A stretch of DNA of 10,850 nucleotides. Origin: Mucilaginibacter sp. UBA4741 (lineage in GTDB: Bacteria; Bacteroidota; Bacteroidia; Sphingobacteriales; Sphingobacteriaceae). The notes beneath the pieces are model-generated. The model ran no database searches and was not told where the DNA came from. It saw nothing but the letters and a program-made list of their open reading frames with translations. A program made the translations under genes and the position numbers. Position 1 is the stretch's first letter. Every line of letters starts with the position of its first letter. Where the stretch lies: positions 1 to 10,850 of the forward strand of contig DHIR01000154.1 in NCBI GenBank assembly GCA_002403905.1, read 5' to 3'. This document shows, in pieces, positions 1 through 7,424 of this stretch.

Positions 1-162
1 AAAATTTTAACCGGACAGCAATGAGAGAAAATGTAACAGAAAAATTGCACTAACTTTTAAGAAGGGGTCTAAATCAAATTGTCGCTAAAGGCTTCTGGCT
101 AAAGCCCAATGTCATTAAGTTTAAGTTAAAGGAATTGATAATCAAATGCATCGTAGACGCAA
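1..162. other. Left-end intergenic stretch without a gene
   Basis: AT-rich sequence with no convincing reading frame, RNA gene or promoter. The only texture is a pair of short direct copies of GCTAAAG near 82-107. It leads into the inverted-repeat element at 163-269; together they make about 317 gene-free bases downstream of the minus-strand aldo/keto reductase. Confidence 0.5.
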
Positions 163-269
163 AAAGCTCGGTAGAAAACATTAGCCAAAAGGTTTGCATG
201 CCATAGGTATGCTACTTAGTATCGTACCGATGGCACGACTGTTCTCCTTTTTCTTTTCTACCGAGCTTT
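163..269. repeat. Inverted-repeat element enclosing two REP-like palindromes
   Basis: A perfect 16-bp inverted repeat (AAAGCTCGGTAGAAAA at 163-178; its complement at 254-269) encloses 75 bases. Inside are two smaller imperfect palindromes: GCATGCCATAGGTATGC (196-212) and GTACCGATGGCAC (224-236). The second is nearly identical to the GTGCC-GAT-GGCAC core at 7609-7621. On the minus strand the element lies about 50 bases after the aldo/keto reductase stop, so the RNA could fold into a long hairpin. No T-run follows, so it is not a classical intrinsic terminator. It may be a REP/REPIN or MITE-like unit; I see no clear target-site duplication. Confidence 0.7.
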
Positions 270-317
270 AACTCCTACCTGTTTTTAAAAGGCCGATTTA
301 CCTAATCAGCGAGGTTA

Positions 318-1307
318 TTATTTCAATATCCCGTCAATAATACTTAGTTCTTCTTGTGTGAATTTGGTGTTCTCTAAACATTTTAACGAGTCAAGCAACT
401 GCTCGGGCTTACTGGCACCTACCAGCACCGATGTTATCCTATCGTCTTTTAAAATCCATGACAACGCCATGTGAGCTAGTTTCTGCCCGCGTTGTTTAGC
501 AAGATCATTTAGTTTTTTAACTTTCTCTATCTTGTCAGGGGTGATGCTGTTTTCGGTTAACGAGTCGCCCACTTTTAAAGCGCGCGAATCTGCCGGTATG
601 CCATGCAAATATTTATCGGTTAACAATCCCTGCGCCAATGGCGAAAACGGTATACAACCTAGCCCCTCTTCTTCCAGCACATCCAGTAAGCCATCTTCAA
701 CCCAACGCTCAAACATAGAATATTTAGGCTGATGGATTATTATAGGCGTTCCCATTTGCTTTAGCATAGTGATAGCTTGTTTAGCTTCGGGTGCCTTATA
801 GTTTGATATACCCACATATAAAGCCTTTCCCTGGCGTACGATCAGATCCAAAGCCGCCATTGTTTCTTCCAATGGGGTTTCCGGGTCAGGGCGATGGTGA
901 TAAAATATATCCACATAGTCCAGCTTCATCCGTTTTAAACTTTGATCTAAACTTGATACCAGGTATTTCTTGGTTCCCCAATCGCCATAAGGACCATCCC
1001 ACATAGTATAGCCCGCTTTTGATGATATGATCAACTCATCGCGATGGTCGCGGAAATCAGAATGTAAAATCCGCCCAAAATTCTCTTCGGCTGATCCCGG
1101 AGGCGGGCCGTAGTTATTAGCAAGGTCGATATGGGTAACGCCATTATCAAAAGCAGTTTTAAGGATATTACGGCTATTTTCAAGCTGATCATAATAGCCA
1201 AAGTTTTGCCATAGGCCCAATGATACAGCAGGCAGCTTTAAGCCGCTTTTGCCACTGCGTTTATAAGGCATTGATTGGTATCGTTGTTCTGATGGTTGGT
1301 AAGACAT
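318..1307 (-). CDS. mgrA: Aldo/keto reductase, L-glyceraldehyde 3-phosphate reductase type (YghZ/MgrA, AKR14-like)
   Basis: A cytosolic NADPH-dependent reductase of the (beta/alpha)8-barrel AKR superfamily, 329 aa, full length. The stretch around residues 54-80 (ITHxDLANNYGPPPGSAEEN-like) and the late LSWILKDDRITSVLVGAS segment closely match the E. coli YghZ subfamily, which reduces L-glyceraldehyde 3-phosphate and other aldehydes such as methylglyoxal. The expected catalytic tetrad is visible as D61, Y66, K97 and H138 (in YHHRPD). The C-terminal cofactor segment VGASKPEQL (296-304) is present. There is no signal peptide. The chosen ATG gives the same N-terminal length as the E. coli protein before the shared RY residues. 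It is the last gene on the minus strand after the esterase, separated by 141 bases containing a 15-bp inverted repeat, so it may be transcribed separately. Its link to the upstream glycan genes is not shown. Confidence 0.92.
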   Translation of the reverse strand: MSYQPSEQRYQSMPYKRSGKSGLKLPAVSLGLWQNFGYYDQLENSRNILKTAFDNGVTHIDLANNYGPPPGSAEENFGRILHSDFRDHRDELIISSKAGYTMWDGPYGDWGTKKYLVSSLDQSLKRMKLDYVDIFYHHRPDPETPLEETMAALDLIVRQGKALYVGISNYKAPEAKQAITMLKQMGTPIIIHQPKYSMFERWVEDGLLDVLEEEGLGCIPFSPLAQGLLTDKYLHGIPADSRALKVGDSLTENSITPDKIEKVKKLNDLAKQRGQKLAHMALSWILKDDRITSVLVGASKPEQLLDSLKCLENTKFTQEELSIIDGILK

Positions 1308-1357
1308 GGTAATGTAATGGTATTTGTATAAAAGTTTATTAGTTCAATGGGACAAAC

Positions 1358-1438
1358 AGACTTGCGAAGTTTAATTCGGTGTTGTTTGTTTTTAAAGGCC
1401 TCATTGAGGGCTCCGCCGTTTAAAAACTTCGCAAGTCT
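1358..1438. repeat. Perfect 15-bp inverted repeat between esterase and aldo/keto reductase
   Basis: AGACTTGCGAAGTTT (1358-1372) and its exact complement (1424-1438) flank 51 bases. The interior holds a shorter GC-rich snap-back around 1399-1413 (GCCTC-ATT-GAGGG). It begins about ten bases after the esterase stop and ends about fifty bases before the aldo/keto reductase start, both on the minus strand. It could end the upstream transcript or protect its 3' end. It could equally be a dispersed REP-type repeat; copy number elsewhere would decide. Confidence 0.75.
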
Positions 1439-1448
1439 TATCTGTGAT

Positions 1449-2282
1449 CTATTGCGGATTTGCCTTTTTAAAATAATTACTAAAAAACAACAAGTGATAC
1501 TGAATAGAATTAGCCCAATACTGCGATGTATGCGCTCCCGGGCGAGCCGTAAAATCATGCGGGATATTTCGTTCCATCATTTTTTCGTGCAGCTCGGTAT
1601 TCACTTTAAAAAAGAAATCATCGGTACCGCAATCAAAAGTTATAGCCAACGAGTTTGCTGTTAACAGGTATAGCATATTAGTAACTGTATTTTTCTCCCA
1701 GTTCTCCGAGTTTTCCGCATAAGTGCCCAAGCGCTTAGCCAAATCCCAATTTTTAGGGAACGGGCGAATATCAACCCCACCACTCATACTACCCACTGCG
1801 CCAAACAGGTCCTGGTGACGGATAGCCAGGTACATTGCACCATGCCCGCCCATGCTCAAACCCGAAATTGCGCGACCGGTTTTATTTTTAATGGTCTTAT
1901 AATTCTTGTCGATAAAGCCTATCAGTTCTTTGGTAACATAAGTTTCGTACTTAAAAGCCGGATCAACCGGGCTGTCAAAATACCAACTGGTAACGCCGCC
2001 ATCGGCACAAACTATCATCAGGTGATAATAATCTGCCAATGCCGCAATACCCGGATTAAGACCATAAAATTGTTTATAGTTACCACCGGCACCATGCAAT
2101 AAATAAACAACCGGGTAGGCTTTGCCCTGCGCATAATCGGCAGGGGTAATAACTACCGCTTTTATTTTTTTGTGCATAGCATCGCTATAGGTTTCCACCG
2201 TATCAACTTTGGCTGCTTTTACCTCGGTAACAAAAACAAGCGAAAGTACCAGCGCTAGTGTCAGCAATAAATTTCTCTTCAT
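1449..2282 (-). CDS. Exported alpha/beta-hydrolase esterase (CE1/esterase D-like, COG0627)
   Basis: A 277-aa serine esterase of the family that includes feruloyl/acetylxylan esterases and S-formylglutathione hydrolase relatives. Residues 1-23 form a Sec signal peptide (basic MKR, hydrophobic core, VKA-A end), so it acts in the periplasm or outside. The fold landmarks are in order: oxyanion-hole motif LLHGAGG (61-67), nucleophile elbow GLSMGG with Ser143, acid in CGTDD (Asp221 or 222), and His251 in PGAHTSQYW. Length is normal. It starts 14 bases after the alpha-L-fucosidase stop, so the two are almost certainly co-transcribed. I infer removal of acyl groups (acetyl, feruloyl or similar) from a glycan the fucosidase also attacks. 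The true substrate cannot be read from sequence. No clear Shine-Dalgarno is present, as is usual in Bacteroidota. Confidence 0.88.
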   Translation of the reverse strand: MKRNLLLTLALVLSLVFVTEVKAAKVDTVETYSDAMHKKIKAVVITPADYAQGKAYPVVYLLHGAGGNYKQFYGLNPGIAALADYYHLMIVCADGGVTSWYFDSPVDPAFKYETYVTKELIGFIDKNYKTIKNKTGRAISGLSMGGHGAMYLAIRHQDLFGAVGSMSGGVDIRPFPKNWDLAKRLGTYAENSENWEKNTVTNMLYLLTANSLAITFDCGTDDFFFKVNTELHEKMMERNIPHDFTARPGAHTSQYWANSIQYHLLFFSNYFKKANPQ

Positions 2283-2296
2283 TTCTATGGTCTCTT

Positions 2297-4066
2297 TTAA
2301 TTAACCGGCTTAAAGGTTATGGCACGCAAGTTTATATACTGCCAGTTTGTAGGTACAGCAGTTATGGTGATTGTGTTTACGCCGGCTTTGGTAATTTTAA
2401 TTTCGCCAAGGCTCATTTTATTGTACTTAGTCATGCTGGTTGTGCCCTTAATTGAGGTGGTTACAGTTTGGTCACCAATGGTTATGTTAATAGCCTGGTC
2501 ATCTTTAAGTGCCGATGCTGCTGCTTCCATAGTATAAGTACCGGTTTTAGCAACCTTAATTTGCCATGATACTACCGATTTTGGGTCCGTCCAATAGCCC
2601 AGGTTCGGCGTTCTTGAACCTTCTGCCTGTACTGAGCCTTTTACCTCAGCATCAAACGGATTTAATACAAACGAGCCATCAGCTTCGGCAGATGCAACAA
2701 GTTGCGTAACCTTCGGCCTGCCTTTTATCAGCAATTTTATGACAGTCGCGTTTTCGTTTGTTGCTGTAGCAGGTACGGTGATCGATACGCCATCAGCAGT
2801 TTTCTTACTTTTTAAAGCCGTGCCATTTGCCAGCATTTTTACTGATATAACCGCGTTATCTAATCCCGGTACTACCAGTTCGCCATTAGTTGGCCAATCA
2901 AATACGTGCAGGTAAAGCGTAGTATTACCATCAGCCTGCTCTTTGGTTGTACATCTACCCCACGGCAACCTTCGGAAAGGGCTAGCAGTAGTACCATAAA
3001 TAGCTTCGCCATTTACTTTGGTCCAGGCGCCTATATCACTCAATATACCAACTATTGGCTCAGGAAATTTACCGTTTGATTGCGGGCCAACGTTCAACAG
3101 ATAGTTACCACCTTTAGAGGCAATATCAACCAGGTTATGAATCAGCATTTTGCTCGATTTCCAGTTATGATCATTGGTTTTAAAGCCCCAGGTATCATTC
3201 ATGGTCATACAGGTTTCCCAATAACGGCCCGGGAAACCGGTTGCCGGTATATATTGCTCGGGGGTTTCCAGGTCGCCTTGTACACCGCCGCCCAACCTGT
3301 TGTTGGTAATAATGTTTGGATGAGCTGCAAGCAGCGGTGTAATTTTAGCCGCGCGCTCTTTGGTCATATCCGTTGGTACATCCCACCAAAGCTCGGCTAC
3401 ATCGCCATAATTATTCAAGATCTCTTTTATTTGGGGGATAGCCACTCTGTCTAAATAATCGTCAAAGCTGCCATCCTGTTTTTTATCCCAATGGCCGCCT
3501 GCCGCTGCACCACCGGCATTGTTCCAGTCGTTAGCTTGCGAGTAGTAGAAACCCAGCTTCATATTATATTTACGGCAAGCATCAGCCAGCATTTTTATAA
3601 CATCTTTGCCATAAGGGGTACGTTTTACAATGTTCCAGTCACTAGCTTTCGAATCGAACATGGCAAAACCATCATGGTGTTTGGTGGTAATTACAATGTA
3701 TTTCATACCGGCGGCTTTAGCCATCAGCACCCATTTTTCGGGATCGTATTCGGTTGGGTTAAAATCCTTAGCGTAAGCCTGGTAGGTATCTACCGGTATC
3801 TTAGCATCGTGCATTAACCATTCGCCCAAACCTTTAAATTGTTTGCCTTCGTACACACCGGCGGGTACGCTGTACACGCCCCAGTGTATAAACATACCAA
3901 AACGTGCTTTGCTCCACCACGCCATACGCGAGGTTTCAACAACAGCATGTTTTACAATAGCTTTTTTGGGTGCCGGATGTTTAGGAACATCTGCATTAGC
4001 CATACCCATATTTAAAATAAAAGCAGCAGCTAACAAGCCACTGCTTAAACCAGAATATTTTAACAT
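2297..4066 (-). CDS. Exported alpha-L-fucosidase, GH29, with C-terminal beta-sandwich domain
   Basis: A 589-aa retaining exo-glycosidase predicted to release L-fucose from glycans in the periplasm or at the cell surface. A signal peptide covers about residues 1-25 (hydrophobic 9-24, ANA-D end). The GH29 (beta/alpha)8 core runs from about 45 to 360: FIHWG (59-63) and TTKHHDGF (127-134) line the fucose pocket, and the nucleophile is Asp229 in ELWWDV. The acid/base is probably Glu284 (WETC, before WGF) or Glu271 (ETPEQ); I cannot settle which. A second beta domain follows, then an accessory domain at about 465-589 resembling carbohydrate-binding or DUF5077-type jelly rolls (WQIKVAKTGTYTMEA and a final YINLRAITFKP). 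It lies 55 bases after the Gfo/Idh/MocA gene and 14 before the esterase. The GH29 call is firm; linkage specificity is unknown. Confidence 0.93.
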   Translation of the reverse strand: MLKYSGLSSGLLAAAFILNMGMANADVPKHPAPKKAIVKHAVVETSRMAWWSKARFGMFIHWGVYSVPAGVYEGKQFKGLGEWLMHDAKIPVDTYQAYAKDFNPTEYDPEKWVLMAKAAGMKYIVITTKHHDGFAMFDSKASDWNIVKRTPYGKDVIKMLADACRKYNMKLGFYYSQANDWNNAGGAAAGGHWDKKQDGSFDDYLDRVAIPQIKEILNNYGDVAELWWDVPTDMTKERAAKITPLLAAHPNIITNNRLGGGVQGDLETPEQYIPATGFPGRYWETCMTMNDTWGFKTNDHNWKSSKMLIHNLVDIASKGGNYLLNVGPQSNGKFPEPIVGILSDIGAWTKVNGEAIYGTTASPFRRLPWGRCTTKEQADGNTTLYLHVFDWPTNGELVVPGLDNAVISVKMLANGTALKSKKTADGVSITVPATATNENATVIKLLIKGRPKVTQLVASAEADGSFVLNPFDAEVKGSVQAEGSRTPNLGYWTDPKSVVSWQIKVAKTGTYTMEAAASALKDDQAINITIGDQTVTTSIKGTTSMTKYNKMSLGEIKITKAGVNTITITAVPTNWQYINLRAITFKPVN

Positions 4067-4121
4067 TATTTGGTCAATTTATAAAAGTTGTTAATTGTTT
4101 GTCTGTGTTTGTGGCAACGGA

Positions 4122-5474
4122 TTAAACTTTTGGTGCCCATCCAGGCTCATAAGTACGGCCCCATAGTTTTTGTGCTTCAGGATCATTCAATATATGCGCG
4201 TTTGTAGGGTCAAGATGCAAATCGCGGCCAACACGCCATGATATGTTTCCTAACTGCATGGCAACAACGCTCTTATAACCTAATTCCACATCGCAATTTG
4301 GCCTTTTATTATCGCGGATACTTTCTAAAAAGTTAGCTACGTGCTGGCTATCCATGCCTAAGCTTGGGCTGGCGGTGTTACGGCCCTGTATACCTGCATC
4401 TTCTGCCGGGCCTGCTTTTTTAACTTCTTTTACCAGTTTACCGTTCTGATCGAAGATCGAGTAATTTTCGCCATCGGTATTTACGCTTCCATTATCGCCA
4501 TAAAATATTACACCACGGTCTGCGCCTTCTATCTTCATACCGTTCGAACTTCTGTTCTCCCACATCAGCGATACACGACCCGGGTAATCCATAGTTACAA
4601 TTTGGGTATCCGGGGTTTGCCAATCATCTTTAAACTGGTAACGGCCACCTATTGATGATACACGGGTTGGCAACTCTACGCCTAATCCCCAACGGGCCAA
4701 ATCTACTTCGTGGGTACCATTGTTTAATGCTTCGCCGGTTCCGTAATCCCACTTCCAATGCCAGTTGTAATGGATTAAACCATCCATATAAGGCTTACGT
4801 GGTGCAGGGCCCTGCCATAACTCATAGTCTAACCAACTCGGAACAGCTGCCGGTTTATAAAAGTTTGCTTTACGGTTATTGGTATACCATGCTTTTGCAA
4901 AATATACACGGCCTATAACACCGTTATGCAACTCATTAACGCACTGTATAGCCAATGGTGACGAGCGACGCTGTGCACCCATTTGTACAATACGTTTATA
5001 TTTACGGGCTGCGGCTACAGCCAGTTCGCCCTCATGTGGGTTGTGGCTTAGTGGTTTTTCAACATATACGTGCTTACCTGCCTGGCAGCCCATTATAGCT
5101 AGTGGCGCGTGCCAGTGGTCAGGGGTTGCTATATATATAGCATCAAGATCTTTTTCGGCTAATACTTTACGTACATCACCTTCGCCTTTTGGGGCATCAC
5201 CTTTGCTGGCTGTAGCCACTTTTTTCTGAGTTATTGGGATAGTTCTTGAATCCACATCGCATACGGTTTGTACCAGGCAATTTGGCTGTTTAGCAAATGT
5301 GGTACACATACTGCCGCCACGGCCATTTAACCCTATGATAGCTACGTGTATACGATCATTAGCGCCTATTATACGGTTATAACTTTTTGCGGTAAAGCCA
5401 AAAGTTTTGGCGCCCAATACAAGGCCGCCGGTTGTAATAGCCACTTTTTTAATGAATTCTCTTCTCTTCTCCAT
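4122..5474 (-). CDS. Tat-exported Gfo/Idh/MocA-family oxidoreductase
   Basis: A 450-aa NAD(P)-dependent sugar oxidoreductase family member. The N-terminus KRREFIKK followed by a mildly hydrophobic stretch (11-28) is a twin-arginine signal, so it would be exported folded with its cofactor. The Rossmann fold begins at IHVAIIGLNGRGG (42-54), with CDVDSR (72-77) after beta 2. The conserved EKP is at 139-141, containing the usual catalytic-region Lys140. The C-terminal half has YNWHWKWDYGTG (236-247) and NNGTHEVDLARW (251-262), with His255 and Asp258 as likely active-site residues. The NWHW...WD...H..D pattern resembles Tat-exported Bacteroidota proteins that include GH109 alpha-N-acetylgalactosaminidases. 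It could therefore be a glycosidase using NAD+ as a cofactor, or a sugar dehydrogenase; I cannot tell which. It is the first gene of the fucosidase-esterase operon, preceded by a good promoter candidate. Confidence 0.88.
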   Translation of the reverse strand: MEKRREFIKKVAITTGGLVLGAKTFGFTAKSYNRIIGANDRIHVAIIGLNGRGGSMCTTFAKQPNCLVQTVCDVDSRTIPITQKKVATASKGDAPKGEGDVRKVLAEKDLDAIYIATPDHWHAPLAIMGCQAGKHVYVEKPLSHNPHEGELAVAAARKYKRIVQMGAQRRSSPLAIQCVNELHNGVIGRVYFAKAWYTNNRKANFYKPAAVPSWLDYELWQGPAPRKPYMDGLIHYNWHWKWDYGTGEALNNGTHEVDLARWGLGVELPTRVSSIGGRYQFKDDWQTPDTQIVTMDYPGRVSLMWENRSSNGMKIEGADRGVIFYGDNGSVNTDGENYSIFDQNGKLVKEVKKAGPAEDAGIQGRNTASPSLGMDSQHVANFLESIRDNKRPNCDVELGYKSVVAMQLGNISWRVGRDLHLDPTNAHILNDPEAQKLWGRTYEPGWAPKV

Positions 5475-5515
5475 GAGTATTAAAATAATTGGTTTATGTT
5501 AATTGGTTTGGGAAA

Positions 5516-5550
5516 TAAAGTTACAATTATTTCTATACGACAGTCAAAAA
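5516..5550 (-). promoter_or_regulatory. Candidate Bacteroidota promoter for the Gfo/Idh-fucosidase-esterase operon
   Basis: On the minus strand, TTTTTTGAC (TTGAC at 5547-5543) is followed after 19 bases by TAACTTTA (5523-5516). This is one mismatch from the TAnnTTTG -7 box used by the Bacteroidota primary sigma factor. The predicted start falls about 35 bases upstream of the oxidoreductase ATG. The whole 5475-5580 stretch is AT-rich, as expected. This is a pattern match only. Confidence 0.5.
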
Positions 5551-5584
5551 ATCGATCATCTGTTTTGTAATAATTTGAATACGA

Positions 5585-5620
5585 AGCCCCCTCTAAATCT
5601 CCCCCGGTAGGGGAGACTTT
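5585..5620. repeat. C-rich hairpin repeat between regulator and operon
   Basis: A C-rich stretch followed by a hairpin with arms CTCCCC (5599-5604) and GGGGAG (5610-5615) and a five-base loop. From memory, very similar C-rich hairpins recur between genes in many Sphingobacteriaceae and Flavobacteriia genomes. It follows the regulator's stop on the minus strand, but no T-run follows, so termination is uncertain. Confidence 0.5.
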
Positions 5621-5662
5621 ATTAAACCGCGTCATTAATTCGAGACAAGTTGAAGATTCTTC

Positions 5663-6556
5663 TTAAGAGCTAACCTCAAGCCTATATCCTTTGCTGCGTA
5701 CAACAACAATTTTAATATTCGGATCAACTTCCAATTTTTTTCTAAGTTTTGAGATGAACATATCCAGGCTACGCCCCACAATAACACCTTCATCTTCCCA
5801 TATCTCTTTTTGCAGCCGGCTTCTCTCTATAGTCTCGTTGGGCGACAACGCGAAAATTCGGAGCAAACGGGTTTCAGTTCCGGTCAGGTCTATTGTTTTT
5901 CCGTTTATTATCAGCTTCCGATTCTTCGGGTCGAACAAAACTGAGCCCAAAGTAATCATGCTCGTATGCTGATCATCCTCAGGTAAAGCTCTTCGCGGCT
6001 TAACAGACCTAAAAAAAATAAAACCAACAAATGCTAAAAATGGTAGGCTGCCCAAAAGATATCCATTCTTTGCTGTATTTATGCCTGTCGGTTTAAATTT
6101 AATGTTGATCATGTAACGTCCTCTTGGCTGCTTTCTTCCTCTGCATGGTACAATATCATTTTTCTTATTTTTGGATATTGCGTATCCATAGGCCACACTG
6201 GAGCTGCCACGGTTAAGAACGTTAACAACATAATCACGTGCGAACGGGTCATTGGCCAACAAACGCCGCGTAGTATTCACCAGGGAGTCCGATTGAAAAG
6301 TAAGCTCCTTCTCAAACCTGATCTGGTACTCATTTTCTGCGATCTTTTTTACCGGAAGCACCCTTGATTTACTGTCGCCCGACTGCGTGAGCAGTTCATC
6401 TCCTATCCTCCGGAGTAAAACTTCCCTTCTGGCGATATCAAAGTCGTCACTGCCGGTCATACCGAAAGCCACGCAGATTACGGAGATAAATAGCAGTACT
6501 ATCAATCCGAACAGGTATATGCGTTTTCCGGCGAGGAGATTTCGACTAAGATGCAT
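5663..6556 (-). CDS. Membrane-anchored winged-helix (OmpR-type) transcriptional regulator
   Basis: A 297-aa protein with an N-terminal membrane helix (about 13-32), a periplasmic sensor-like region (33-163), a second helix (about 165-183), a basic stop (KPRR) and a cytoplasmic trans_reg_C winged-helix domain (about 198-297). The DNA-binding domain shows LTGTETRLLRIF (224-235), IERSRLQKEIW (243-253), the recognition helix GRSLDMFISKLRKKL (261-275) and the wing VRSKGYRL (286-293). There is no receiver or kinase domain, so it looks like a ToxR-like one-component regulator with the DNA-binding domain at the C-terminus. Similar two-helix regulators are common in Sphingobacteriaceae. It is divergent from the exported protein at 6713-7306 across 156 bases containing repeated TTTACA boxes, so autoregulation and control of that neighbour are plausible. 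The inducing signal is unknown. Confidence 0.85.
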   Translation of the reverse strand: MHLSRNLLAGKRIYLFGLIVLLFISVICVAFGMTGSDDFDIARREVLLRRIGDELLTQSGDSKSRVLPVKKIAENEYQIRFEKELTFQSDSLVNTTRRLLANDPFARDYVVNVLNRGSSSVAYGYAISKNKKNDIVPCRGRKQPRGRYMINIKFKPTGINTAKNGYLLGSLPFLAFVGFIFFRSVKPRRALPEDDQHTSMITLGSVLFDPKNRKLIINGKTIDLTGTETRLLRIFALSPNETIERSRLQKEIWEDEGVIVGRSLDMFISKLRKKLEVDPNIKIVVVRSKGYRLEVSS

Positions 6557-6565
6557 AGTGTCAAG

Positions 6566-6599
6566 TTTTTATTTACAAAGTTTACATTTTTATTTACAA
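6566..6599. promoter_or_regulatory. Repeated TTTACA boxes upstream of the regulator (possible operator)
   Basis: Two identical 13-base copies of TTTTTATTTACAA lie at 6566-6578 and 6587-6599, and a third TTTACA lies between them (6572-6577, 6581-6586 and 6593-6598 for the hexamers). They sit 16-42 bases upstream of the regulator ATG, where its promoter should be. They overlap a weak minus-strand promoter candidate: TTTG at 6605-6602, then TAAACTTTG at 6584-6576. OmpR-family proteins bind tandem direct repeats, so an autoregulatory operator is plausible. In AT-rich DNA, chance repeats are also possible. Confidence 0.4.
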
Positions 6600-6700
6600 T
6601 CCAAATTCCCCGGGCTAAAAAATATCAAAGTAATTTCGCTGAATCAAATTTGAACGAATATGAAAAATAAAAAAGTATGTCTTATGCGATCTAATTTATC

Positions 6701-6715
6701 AGGAGAATCTCTATG
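6701..6715 (+). promoter_or_regulatory. Shine-Dalgarno that decides the start of the exported KKWE protein
   Basis: AGGAG sits seven bases before the ATG at 6713, a rare clear Shine-Dalgarno in this window. A second in-frame ATG at 6740 (MKKVIYAL...) would make a tidier signal peptide but has no Shine-Dalgarno before it. The upstream ATG is preferred. Confidence 0.6.
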
Positions 6716-7306
6716 TTATTTAATAAACCCACAAAAAATATGAAAAAAGTAATTTATGCGCTGATCTTACCGCTGGTTGTGGTGAGCGGACTAGTATTTG
6801 CTAATCGTGAAATCAAAGATGAAGCTTCTAAAAAATCAACTTCAAAGCCCCTCTCTGCTGCTGAAAGGAAAGCTGCAATGAAAAAATGGGAAGCTACCCC
6901 CGATGGTATAAAGTACAAAAAATGGGAAGGGTCTCCCGAAGGTAAAAAAGTGTATGCCGGTGCCGCTAAAATTAGGAAGCACATTAAGGATTATACTAAT
7001 ATGGAGGGAGTTGTAACCTCTCTTTCTCTTCCGCCAGGCTCATTATTGGGTTTCGGAGTGATGGTGAAGATCAATGACGACGATTATATTCTTAGTTTTG
7101 GGCCCGAAAAGTCTGACAAAAATTTTTTGAACTTTAACAATGAATTTAAGCAATTGCATAGCCTTAAAGTTAACGACAAAATAATTATAAAAAGCCATAG
7201 CGTATCGTACGCGCCCAAATATACCTATCCAATCGTATCGGGCGACTATGTAGAGCAAAATGGTAAGCTAATTTTTAAACGTAACTTTCGCAAAGGCGGT
7301 TGCTAA
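6713..7306 (+). CDS. Small exported protein of unknown function with tandem KKWE motif
   Basis: I do not recognise a family. The 197-aa protein starts with a basic region and a hydrophobic core (about 13-30) ending near VFA-N, consistent with a Sec signal peptide. A Lys/Ser/Ala-rich linker (34-56) leads to a tandem repeat: KKWEATPDGIKY (57-68) directly followed by KKWEGSPEGKKV (69-80). The C-terminal part (about 97-190) alternates hydrophobic and polar residues and looks all-beta: EGVVTSLSLPPGS, VMVKINDDDYILSFG, NDKIIIKSHSV and KLIFKRNF. This suggests an OB-like or SH3-like barrel, but that is inference. It ends in a lone Cys197. It is divergent from the membrane-anchored regulator, which may control it. 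The only other ATG choice (6740) removes nine residues and leaves the mature protein unchanged. Confidence 0.75.
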   Translation: MLFNKPTKNMKKVIYALILPLVVVSGLVFANREIKDEASKKSTSKPLSAAERKAAMKKWEATPDGIKYKKWEGSPEGKKVYAGAAKIRKHIKDYTNMEGVVTSLSLPPGSLLGFGVMVKINDDDYILSFGPEKSDKNFLNFNNEFKQLHSLKVNDKIIIKSHSVSYAPKYTYPIVSGDYVEQNGKLIFKRNFRKGGC

Positions 7307-7424
7307 GGATTACCGGCTTGGTTATGCTGTCCTAACGTTAGTCCGGATTTGTAGTAACAGATATAATGTTAATTACGAAAAAGGATTTAATTGGCAAATA
7401 CCAGAGGCGCAGCCTCGCTCCATA

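Noticed and set aside
4112..4126. CAACGGATT half of REP family A after the Gfo/Idh/MocA gene
   Set aside because: Only the left half is present, and it overlaps the stop codon; a nine-base chance match is sufficient.
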